Below are positions 1 to 5,051 of a stretch of DNA of 5,204 bases, piece by piece. Made by a program: the position numbers and the translations under genes. The notes beneath the pieces were generated by a model, which was given only the letters and a program-made list of their open reading frames with translations, did not search any database and was not told the origin of the DNA. Origin of the DNA: an uncultured Chloroflexota bacterium (lineage in GTDB: Bacteria; Chloroflexota; Dehalococcoidia; SAR202; UBA11138); NCBI GenBank assembly GCA_913046025.1, contig CAJWRP010000212.1:1-5204 (forward strand), given 5' to 3'. Each line of letters begins with the position of its first letter. Position 1 is the stretch's first letter.

Positions 1-1258
1 CCAACAAGAGGATGCTGAACATTCCGGCAATGCTAGCAACCACGGATATCATCAGGGCGATGTTATAGCTACCTGTCATATCGTAAATCGGCCCGCCAAT
101 CCAGCCTCCCAACGCCATTCCGAGTCCAGCACCCAGCATCTGCACTCCGTATGGTGAACCAGTAGGCGCTTGTCCGTAGTACTTGCGATTCAATATAGGA
201 AAACCGCCGGTCTCTCCGCCGTATCCGATGCCAAACAGCACAGCGAACAGGTAGAACATCAGTGGATCGTGCGTCCAGAACAGCAACACAACCGTAATTC
301 CTTGCAAAAAGTAAAAGACAGCCATAACGATACGCGTACCCAGATTCTCACAAAGTACAGGCACGGCGATTCTTGAAAGTATGCTTACGGCTGACATTAC
401 GGTAAGCAATGCCGCAGCCGTTACCAGAGATAGGCCCTCGCTGACGGCCAGCGGCACTATGTACACCAGGATTACTGCATGACCGACGCACCCCAGAAAG
501 TGAATGGAGCTTAGGTTCCAGTATGCAGCAGTGCGCCGCATGTAGCCGTTGAATTCCTTGGTCCGCTGGGGGTTCACCATGACCGTCTCAGGAAGCGGAT
601 CGCCTGACTGAAAGCCATAAGGCAAAATACCTCGGTCCGCTGGTCTGTCTCGGAACAAGACGATCAGCACTGCCATTATCAGCGCGGAGCCGACACCCAG
701 GGCCATGAACGCCCTTTGCCAGTCCATATACTGGATCATCGCGCCTATGATAGGCGCTGCCAGCGCAGGACCAAGTCCCCACGCGGCCATAATCAGGCCC
801 ATTCCAACACCCAGGTGACGCCTGAACCAGTGCATCGCTGCGGGAATGAGAGGCACGAGGAATATGGCCTGGGCAATACCTAGAAGAAGCCCAAAGTATA
901 GATACAGGTGCCAAGGCTGCGAGATAAAACCGGTCAGCACCATGCCAAAGAGGAAAAGAACAGTTCCAAGCGACATGGATTTACGGGCACCGTAGCGGTC
1001 GCCGAACCATCCGGCAAAGGGTGAGGCCAACGCGGTGACCACACTGGTAATGGCGTAGGCCAGGGTAATGGTTCCCTGATTCCAACCAAAGCTCTGCTCC
1101 AAGGGATCGATAAATACACCGAAAGCCATTCGGACAGAGGTCCCAACCATCTGCATGATGGCTATAACTGCGACGATTACCCAGGCATAGTGGGCGTAGA
1201 AAACACGTCCACCGTCGTCGTTGCCGCCTCCCCTGCCCAAATTAAGACCCAGTGCCAC
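1..1258 (-). CDS. MFS transporter, OFA/monocarboxylate-like, 3' end cut by window edge
   Basis: A single open frame of 419 codons runs from a GTG at 1256-1258 to the left edge with no stop. It is therefore nearly full length for a 12-helix major facilitator (about 420 residues), and only the extreme C-terminus is missing. The protein has a short polar, Gly-rich N-terminus (residues 1-20) and then a first helix starting near YAWVIVAV. The loop after helix 2 carries the MFS motif A, GWFGDRYGARK, at residues 83-93. The stretch VFIDPLEQSFGWNQGTI after helix 1 is typical of the oxalate/formate antiporter and monocarboxylate-like branch. A charged cytoplasmic loop (FRDRPADRG, then NPQRTKEFNG) separates the two six-helix halves. 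By family it should move a small organic anion by proton coupling or exchange across the inner membrane; the substrate cannot be read from sequence. The GTG start follows an in-frame TAA directly and has AAGGGG upstream. It lies 23 bases after the small membrane gene, which suggests one transcript. I see no damage in the frame. Confidence 0.93.
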   Translation of the reverse strand, partial: MALGLNLGRGGGNDDGGRVFYAHYAWVIVAVIAIMQMVGTSVRMAFGVFIDPLEQSFGWNQGTITLAYAITSVVTALASPFAGWFGDRYGARKSMSLGTVLFLFGMVLTGFISQPWHLYLYFGLLLGIAQAIFLVPLIPAAMHWFRRHLGVGMGLIMAAWGLGPALAAPIIGAMIQYMDWQRAFMALGVGSALIMAVLIVLFRDRPADRGILPYGFQSGDPLPETVMVNPQRTKEFNGYMRRTAAYWNLSSIHFLGCVGHAVILVYIVPLAVSEGLSLVTAAALLTVMSAVSILSRIAVPVLCENLGTRIVMAVFYFLQGITVVLLFWTHDPLMFYLFAVLFGIGYGGETGGFPILNRKYYGQAPTGSPYGVQMLGAGLGMALGGWIGGPIYDMTGSYNIALMISVVASIAGMFSILLL

Positions 1259-1267
1259 TTAGATTGA

Positions 1268-1273
1268 CCCCTT
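1268..1273 (-). promoter_or_regulatory. Ribosome binding site of the MFS gene
   Basis: The minus strand reads AAGGGG followed by nine bases and then GTG (1258). The codon immediately before the GTG is an in-frame TAA, so no longer N-terminus is possible. This site supports the GTG over the later internal ATG codons, which lie inside the first membrane helix. Confidence 0.6.
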
Positions 1274-1281
1274 GAACTGAA

Positions 1282-1584
1282 TCAGTGCAGTGGGCAGGCG
1301 AACAGAAATGCCCGTTCCCAACCCTGTTCCTCACCCTCTCCAGATCCAGCCAGCGAGCCCGCCAGGTCACGATTAGAGTACGTATTGAAATCGAATTGCC
1401 CCGTACCTGTGCCAGCCTGCGCAAAGGGCTGATTACGGGCCTCTATACGAGCGTCTGCAGCCCATGCGCCAAAGAAAATCGTCATAGCAAAAGCGAGAAC
1501 TACCACCACTACGAACTGAACCGGCAGGCCATAGACTCGTGCGTTGTTAATCCGGGAGACCAGATCGTTATTCTGCATATTCAT
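1282..1584 (-). CDS. Small single-pass membrane protein, unknown function
   Basis: The frame encodes 100 residues. Residues 1-18 are polar with a few charges (MNMQNNDLVSRINNARVYG). They are followed by one strongly hydrophobic stretch, about residues 19-42, containing QFVVVVVLAFAMTIFFGAWAA. The rest is soluble: an acidic and basic patch (DARIEARNQ), then a Gly/Thr/Asn-rich tail with GEGEEQ near the end. I do not recognise a family. The layout suggests a signal anchor with the tail outside the membrane. The gene ends 23 bases before the MFS start, so it could be an accessory or stability partner of the transporter; that is inference from position only. No good Shine-Dalgarno precedes the ATG at 1584, and the second ATG (1578) is an alternative start. 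A longer open frame overlaps on the plus strand, but it lacks any recognisable feature, whereas this one has a clean membrane helix and operon spacing. Confidence 0.6.
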   Translation of the reverse strand: MNMQNNDLVSRINNARVYGLPVQFVVVVVLAFAMTIFFGAWAADARIEARNQPFAQAGTGTGQFDFNTYSNRDLAGSLAGSGEGEEQGWERAFLFACPLH

Positions 1585-1604
1585 AAGGTACCAGATAATA
1601 AACA

Positions 1605-1628
1605 GGGGCAGGCTATTAAACCTGCCCC
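1605..1628 (-). terminator. Hairpin after the VOC gene, possible terminator or attenuator
   Basis: A perfect 8-bp stem, GGGGCAGG (1605-1612) with CCTGCCCC (1621-1628), encloses an 8-base loop. It lies 22 bases past the VOC stop and 20 bases before the small membrane gene. On the minus strand the stem is followed by TGTTTATTATC, which is T-rich but not a clean U tract. It may terminate VOC transcription, or allow partial read-through into the small gene and the MFS gene. Confidence 0.5.
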
Positions 1629-1650
1629 ATTAATTCAAGCTATCTCAGAG

Positions 1651-2124
1651 CTAGGCTGGGATGGCGGCTTTCGCTATTGCGATCAGGTCCTCTTCCGAGT
1701 CGTCTAGATTTACGACATCGCCATGGGGCTGAGGAACAGGGAATCCTGTCCTGTAATAGACCTCTATAGTGTTACCTTCTGGATCGGAGGCGTACATGCC
1801 AAAGGCGTTGCCATGACTAACCGTTCGAAGAATCTTGACGTTCTCTTCTTTGAATGTAGTATGGAATTTCTTTAGCTCAGCCAGAGAGTCTACTTTGAAG
1901 GATAGCTGTTGCACCATCTTGGCGTCGGCAGCAACGTTCCGGCCCTTCATGATGACAAATTCGTGATGCTCTTCTTCAGGGTTGGCGCTCATGAAAACCA
2001 TGCCGCGCTGTTCCAGATCTTCGTCCGTTATAACCAGACCCATGACTCTGGAATAGAAGTCTCGCTGGTTCATAAGGTCGTTAACGTAAATTCCCACGTG
2101 GCCTAGCCCGCTTAGCTTAGGCAT
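1651..2124 (-). CDS. VOC (glyoxalase/extradiol dioxygenase fold) family protein
   Basis: This is a complete 157-residue protein of the vicinal-oxygen-chelate superfamily. Two beta-alpha-beta modules are visible. The first opens with GLGHVGIYVNDL (His9) and contains FYSRVMGL and the strand EEEHHEFVIM (residues 50-59). The second opens with QQLSFKVDSLAEL (72-84) and ends with YASDPEGNTIEVYY (Glu121). Aligned by eye to glyoxalase I, the metal ligands would be His9, Glu55, Gln73 and Glu121. Gln73 stands where family members usually have His. The C-terminal TGFPVPQPHGD segment resembles single-domain catechol 2,3-dioxygenase-like VOC proteins. By family it is a cytosolic metalloenzyme acting on an aromatic or aldehyde-type substrate; the exact reaction is unknown. 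The start is firm: AGGAGGT lies six bases before the ATG. It probably forms its own transcription unit, with a promoter near 2194-2202 and a hairpin after the stop. Confidence 0.92.
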   Translation of the reverse strand: MPKLSGLGHVGIYVNDLMNQRDFYSRVMGLVITDEDLEQRGMVFMSANPEEEHHEFVIMKGRNVAADAKMVQQLSFKVDSLAELKKFHTTFKEENVKILRTVSHGNAFGMYASDPEGNTIEVYYRTGFPVPQPHGDVVNLDDSEEDLIAIAKAAIPA

Positions 2125-2130
2125 TCAATT

Positions 2131-2137
2131 ACCTCCT
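2131..2137 (-). promoter_or_regulatory. Strong ribosome binding site of the VOC gene
   Basis: AGGAGGT on the minus strand lies six bases before the ATG at 2124. This near-perfect Shine-Dalgarno fixes the start and suggests efficient translation. Confidence 0.85.
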
Positions 2138-2301
2138 ATGCTTTACCGCTGGCATACCGCAGCTTTTCGTCTAAATAGGCTGATTTTTCTGCGATTGTAC
2201 CATACTTAGCCAAGGGGCAACGGGGCTGAAGAATTCACTATAAGAGAATTCCTACCTACCTGCTAAAAGACTGGCTGCGGTACTCCACCAGTAGGAAACA
2301 A
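2138..2301. other. Intergenic stretch between the VOC gene and the ThuA remnant
   Basis: No coding frame is supported here. It holds the probable VOC promoter and two GAATTC sites 15 bases apart (2231 and 2246). It also holds a perfect 9-bp inverted pair, TACCGCAGC (2155-2163) and GCTGCGGTA (2274-2282), separated by 110 bases. A 7-bp stem, CACCAGT/ACTGGTG (2286-2292 with 2305-2311), overlaps the old ThuA stop codon. It lacks a T tract, so I do not call it a terminator with confidence. Confidence 0.5.
2194..2220 (-). promoter_or_regulatory. Probable promoter of the VOC gene
   Basis: On the minus strand TACAAT (2199-2194) is one base from the -10 consensus. It is preceded by TG one base upstream (2202-2201), giving an extended -10. 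A TTGCCC lies at 2220-2215, but the 15-base spacer is short, so the extended -10 is the better argument. The predicted transcript would start near 2187 and have a leader of about 60 bases. Sequence reading only. Confidence 0.4.
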
Positions 2302-2849
2302 TTAACTGGTGCTGATGACCCAATCAACCGCATTAACCACTAACTGCTGAAACATAATCGACTGAAAGCTACCCAGGTCGTTTGGAACACTTTGCCATAG
2401 CCATAGGAACGAGTCCAGGCCATCGGGTACGTTTGGCCGCCCAAATCAGCCGTCATGAATACCTGATTGCCTGTCTTCAATCCTAATTCTATGTAAAGCT
2501 CATCGTTGGTAATAAAATCGCAGATTCCAGTGATCCAGCCTCCGCCAGAGACGCCGTGGTACTCAGGCCAACTTTCCGGCCGACATCCTGAGATATGCAA
2601 GCATATGAACTCTCTACCACCGCCGACGAAACGCGTCAGCTCGATCTGTTCTTCCCTGGTTAATGTCAGTTCGGCTTCGCGGCGGGTTTTGTAGACCACC
2701 CCATCGTACCCGAGTAGCCTCTCAGAGATCAGGACGCTTGAGTTCTCCGTAACCTGAATTTGATGGCCAGCCGCGTGAAGAAAATCGACCAGAATAGGAG
2801 TAGTTTTCCCATAAGGGTGCCTTCCGCCTGACAACACCAGCAAGTCCAT
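2302..2849 (-). pseudogene. ThuA-like domain protein, internal deletion and C-terminal frameshift
   Basis: The start is the ATG at 2849, with GAGGAGG six bases upstream. The longer open frame reaching 3026 is not used, because its extra part overlaps the HAD remnant and has no family character. The N-terminal part is a clear ThuA-like (glutamine amidotransferase-like fold) protein: LSGGRHPYGKTTPILVDFL, AAGHQIQVTENSSVL, YDGVVYKTRREAELTLTREEQ and GGGREFICLHISGCRP. Near residue 108, GGGWITG passes straight into ICDFITNDEL. Relatives as I recall them have about 30 more residues there, so an in-frame deletion is likely. At about 2374-2382 the frame changes: the current frame ends with 11 non-family residues and a stop at 2340. 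The next frame continues LGSFQSIMFQQLVVNAVDWVI, the expected C-terminus, to a TAA at 2302. ThuA-like proteins are linked to sugar metabolism, but the substrate here is unknown. It was probably co-transcribed with the HAD gene. Truncated protein could still be made, but the fold core is damaged. Confidence 0.85.
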
Positions 2850-2855
2850 TGATCG

Positions 2856-2862
2856 CCTCCTC
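2856..2862 (-). promoter_or_regulatory. Ribosome binding site of the ThuA-like gene
   Basis: GAGGAGG on the minus strand sits six bases before the ATG at 2849. It decides the start at 2849 against the much longer upstream open frame, and it shows that the translation signal has survived although the gene is broken. Confidence 0.75.
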
Positions 2863-2878
2863 AACAGTAAATTCGAGT

Positions 2879-2901
2879 GCGGCTTCCCGAGCGAAAGCCG
2901 C
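2879..2901 (-). repeat. Hairpin in the HAD-ThuA spacer
   Basis: A perfect 7-bp stem, GCGGCTT (2879-2885) with AAGCCGC (2895-2901), has a 9-base loop. It lies 17 bases before the ThuA ribosome binding site in the 118-base gap between the two remnants. No T tract follows on the minus strand. It could be an mRNA-processing or stability element, or a weak terminator of the HAD gene. Confidence 0.3.
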
Positions 2902-2967
2902 TTATACGCTCGTAAACCGAGTGTACATGAGGAATTTGGAAGGCTTGAAGAAATACTGGGTCTCGAT

Positions 2968-3592
2968 TTAGCCAGCTTGTGAAAACCTGTCGAGCAGGGC
3001 CTGCAATGACATGGCAGATAGGGCATTCAATCGCAGATCAGCGCACTTGAAATCCATACTCGCTGTCATAAGGTTCTAAACAACAACGCAGTTCATAGCC
3101 GCCCTCTTCAACCCCGTCACGCCTTTAAGTGAGTCCTATATAGCAATAGAGTTTACTGACTCAGCACCTAATCTACCCGCAGCCTAGATCTAGCTCTCAG
3201 GGCCGGGCTTCGCGCTGGTCACGTTTTCTTTGGAAATTATGGAACCAAAATAGCCCGGGAGCGCCCTGCCGGACAGATAGTCCCCACCCAGGCGTTGTCT
3301 GAGCTTGTCGCCAGTCCGACATTCAATCCCAAGGATTACGCACCCCTAATGTAGTCCACAACGCCCGGCATGACTGGATTGGCATCTATCTGAGGCAGGT
3401 ACCGGCTACGCATCTCGGTCAGCATAGCGACTCTATCGATGTCACAGCCGCAAAGTTCTGACAGGTGACTGTGAACGTCGAACCTCTTCCAGGCCGCACC
3501 GATGGACTGGTTTCACACGAACCGTTCCAGAACGACTCCGTATCCAAAATAACGCCGTGGAAGTCAAATATCAGCGCAGATATGTCCGGCAA
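2968..3592 (-). pseudogene. HAD-family hydrolase remnant (beta-phosphoglucomutase-like)
   Basis: Reading across frames recovers an almost complete HAD phosphatase/phosphomutase. Motif I is ISALIFDFHGVILDTE near residues 5-19, and motif II lies in GLNVGLATSS. The motif III lysine lies in ENVTSAKPGPE, and motif IV is the IAI*DSLKGV segment. The tail NALSAMSLQALLDRF ends at a TAA (2968-2970). The damage is heavy. In-frame stops are at 3336-3338, 3190-3192, 3184-3186, 3136-3138 and 3076-3078. One frameshift lies between about 3497 and 3523, probably with lost codons. Another lies near 3282-3285 in a G run (GTGGGGAC), where one lost G explains it. The second Asp of motif I, the general acid/base, is His (CAC, 3557-3559). 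The likely start is TTG at 3592, with AGGAG eight bases before it, possibly a decayed ATG. Family members remove or move phosphate on sugars or other small molecules in the cytoplasm; the substrate is unknown. It was the first gene of a unit with the ThuA-like gene. I am confident it is non-functional. Confidence 0.9.
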
Positions 3593-3599
3593 TAACAAT

Positions 3600-3604
3600 C
3601 TCCT
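3600..3604 (-). promoter_or_regulatory. Ribosome binding site of the HAD remnant
   Basis: AGGAG on the minus strand precedes the TTG at 3592 by seven bases. It supports this as the original start, since no ATG or GTG lies in frame near it. Confidence 0.5.
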
Positions 3605-3621
3605 AAAATGAAGTCACAAAA

Positions 3622-3630
3622 ATTATATCA
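3622..3630 (-). promoter_or_regulatory. Extended -10 promoter of the HAD-ThuA unit
   Basis: The minus strand reads TGATATAAT, a perfect -10 hexamer (3627-3622) with the TGN extension. No strong -35 is seen at 17 bases, but extended -10 promoters do not need one. Transcription would start near 3615, about 23 bases before the start codon. The promoter looks intact although both genes behind it are broken. Confidence 0.5.
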
Positions 3631-3646
3631 CTGCCTCTAATATCCC

Positions 3647-3675
3647 TTGCACACCTCGACCTATGGCCGTATCAT
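3647..3675 (+). promoter_or_regulatory. Probable promoter of rplS
   Basis: TTGCAC (3647-3652), a 17-base spacer and TATCAT (3670-3675) fit a housekeeping sigma factor. The -10 is one base from consensus and the -35 has a correct TTG. Transcription would start near 3682, leaving a leader of about 40 bases. It lies back to back with the HAD promoter. Confidence 0.45.
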
Positions 3676-3687
3676 AATATCGCTCTG

Positions 3688-3706
3688 AATTTCAGATGAT
3701 GAAATT
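3688..3706 (+). promoter_or_regulatory. Stem-loop in the rplS leader
   Basis: AATTTCA (3688-3694) and TGAAATT (3700-3706) form a perfect 7-bp stem with a 5-base loop, 17 bases before the rplS start and next to its ribosome binding region. The stem is AT-rich and weak. Ribosomal protein leaders often bind their own product, so it could be an autoregulatory element, but nothing here proves this. Confidence 0.25.
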
Positions 3707-3723
3707 ATGGTAGGTAGTTACCC

Positions 3724-4062
3724 ATGGAAGCCTATGAGCTAATCGCTCTTAAGCCCAACGAGAATATAGAAGAGTTCCAGCCCGGTGACACCGTCCGGGT
3801 GAACATTCGAGTGACCGAAGGTGAGCGCACCAGGACCCAGGCGTTTCAGGGTGTCGTAATCCGTAGGCGCGGCGGGGGACCAGGCGAGTCCTTCACAGTG
3901 CGACGTGTTGCCCATGAGGTCGGAGTGGAGAGAACTTTCCTCATCAACTCCCCTAACGTGGAATCGGTGGCCGTTACCCGCAGAGGAAAGGTCCGCAGAG
4001 CACGGCTTTACTACCTGCGAGGCAGGTCCGGCAGATCGGCGCGCATCAAGGAGCGCCGGTAA
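3724..4062 (+). CDS. rplS: 50S ribosomal protein L19
   Basis: This complete 112-residue protein matches bacterial L19 along its whole length (family usual about 110-120). Seen in order are [14 protein letters not shown] (residues 17-30), [20 protein letters not shown] (40-59), [19 protein letters not shown] (66-84) and the basic C-terminus [20 protein letters not shown] followed by ARIKERR. L19 is a part of the large ribosomal subunit and lies at the interface with the small subunit. The start is the ATG at 3724. The ribosome binding site is weak (TAGGT at 3711-3715, eight bases upstream), but the protein aligns from its N-terminus. In many bacteria rplS sits with rpsP, rimM and trmD. Here it stands alone between its own promoter and a strong terminator. 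The Arg/Gly-rich centre resembles Chloroflexota L19 proteins as I know them; this is a soft taxonomic hint. Confidence 0.98.
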   Translation: MEAYELIALKPNENIEEFQPGDTVRVNIRVTEGERTRTQAFQGVVIRRRGGGPGESFTVRRVAHEVGVERTFLINSPNVESVAVTRRGKVRRARLYYLRGRSGRSARIKERR

Positions 4063-4084
4063 GCTCAACACTGATCTAATTGCA

Positions 4085-4116
4085 AAATGGGCGTTCGCTT
4101 ATGCGAACGCCCATTT
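4085..4116. terminator. Strong hairpin terminator after rplS, probably bidirectional
   Basis: A perfect 14-bp stem, AAATGGGCGTTCGC (4085-4098) with GCGAACGCCCATTT (4103-4116), closes a TTAT loop. It lies 22 bases past the rplS stop. The stem's own 3' end gives a short T run in each direction (CATTT on plus, CATTTT on minus). That suits a terminator placed between convergent units: rplS from the left and the lipoprotein remnant from the right. Confidence 0.88.
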
Positions 4117-4341
4117 GCGTATAATTCTGCCCCACGACCCCATCAACGGCACGGTGGCCGCCTAAGTCTTGACTTTGATTTGCACAAGCTAGCAGAGATG
4201 TAGCTGCTTTGACTACAAATACGTCCGCATATTGTCCACGAATGATACTAATTTCGGCGGGGCTTCTTGTTTTCTAGACCAGCATCGCATGCTGAAAACG
4301 CCCTTCCGAAATCCCTTCAATAATTCAGCTGTAAATCCAGC
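4117..4341. other. Stretch with no gene
   Basis: I find no supported gene here. A short hairpin, CAGCAT/ATGCTG with a 3-base loop (4280-4294), is present without a T tract. The minus-strand frame of the lipoprotein remnant continues open from 4341 to a TAG at about 4216, but it loses any recognisable character, so I end that remnant at the TAG at 4342. Confidence 0.4.
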
Positions 4342-4980
4342 CTATTTTGCTTCCATCAGGAAACTATAACTGGAGTCACCTTTACCTTCAACACAAACGA
4401 ACAGCGATAGAACATGAAGATCTGTCCCAAGTGAAAGATCGATAAATTTCGCATTCTCTGGTTTTAGTGTGAACTCTTCCCTTCCTTCCAATTCGGGACG
4501 CCACCACCGCAAACCCAGAGCATTTCACGCCAGTTGTTGTTCCAGCGTTACCGGGAAAACCGTCAGTTGCACTTCCATCACAGGCTAAGCGAACGACAGG
4601 TGGAAGCGGACTGTAAAATGTGAGGGAGTCACCAGAGGATCAAGCGCCGTCGTAATTCCAATGATGTCTCCGCAGATCGGTGCCCCTCGCTCACCCCTCT
4701 AGCAGTAGTGGCCCTGCCCGCAGGCCTGCTTGCCTCCGGCAATTTCCAGCAACTCTGGAGGCGGAACCGAACGCTTCGTAGCAGGCGATGGCGTTGCAGG
4801 ATTCAGCACTGTTATGGGCGTATCCGAAGCCCTATAGCAGGCGCCGGTGCTGTATTATTAAAAGGATGGCGCCACGGTGGGCGTGTCGACAAAATCAGAA
4901 TCAGGTGCGCTCTTTTCACTACTGCAAGACAAAATAAGAGCGCCCAATATGATCGCGCCAGTTGCGAATAACCGAATCAT
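4342..4980 (-). pseudogene. Probable decayed secreted lipoprotein gene
   Basis: From an ATG at 4980 the minus strand encodes a textbook lipoprotein signal peptide: MIRLF, a hydrophobic core (GAIILGALILSC) and a lipobox Cys at residue 19. A Ser/Pro/Thr linker follows (SSEKSAPDSDF, then PTVAPS). The frame then meets two TAA codons (4855-4860). In the next frame NNTAPAPAIG continues the linker, and the first frame resumes with ASDTPITVLNPATPSPATK. This pattern suggests two compensating indels. Further on are stops at 4699-4701, 4585-4587 and 4525-4527. Between them lie protein-like stretches, such as GDIIGITTALDPLVTPSHFT and FTLKPENAKFIDLSLGTDLH, up to a TAG at 4342-4344 that may be the true end. 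About 212 codons in all. AGGGAG lies nine bases before the ATG. I do not recognise the family. It would have been an envelope-anchored protein. Several stops in one frame are not unusual for non-coding DNA, so the signal peptide is the main evidence. A short working gene of 40 codons ending at 4858 is a less likely alternative. Confidence 0.6.
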
Positions 4981-5051
4981 GTGTTTGGGCTCCCTACATC
5001 CCCCTAGACGTGTTCATGATCTTGTAAGTCTATAAATTTAGTTTGACGAGG
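4981..5051. other. Upstream region of the lipoprotein remnant
   Basis: No gene is seen. It holds the AGGGAG ribosome binding site (4990-4995) and an AT-rich block around 5030-5040 containing TATAGA on the minus strand. TTGTTA lies 18 bases further upstream, which is a weak promoter candidate. Confidence 0.3.

Noticed and set aside
588..1146. Two minus-strand open frames (588-914 and 934-1146) in the MFS region
   Set aside because: They lie in other frames of the MFS gene, whose own frame is continuous and full of membrane helices and motif A.
1285..1707. A 140-codon plus-strand open frame opposite the small membrane gene and the end of the VOC gene
   Set aside because: It runs antisense to the end of a clear VOC gene, has no recognisable domain or ribosome binding site, and looks like a shadow of the minus-strand genes.
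2231..2251. GAATTC pair as an operator
   Set aside because: Each site is only a six-base palindrome and the bases between do not extend the symmetry; likely chance.
2850..3026. N-terminal 59-residue extension of the ThuA-like frame
   Set aside because: It overlaps the recognisable HAD C-terminus in another frame, has no family similarity, and a strong ribosome binding site marks the ATG at 2849 instead.
3739..4165. Open frames overlapping rplS on the minus strand (3739-4071) and in another plus frame (3905-4165)
   Set aside because: Shadows of rplS; the second also runs through the terminator hairpin.
4708..4971. An 87-codon plus-strand open frame opposite the lipoprotein remnant
   Set aside because: No domain, no ribosome binding site, and Arg-rich composition typical of an antisense frame; the minus strand carries a clear signal peptide instead.
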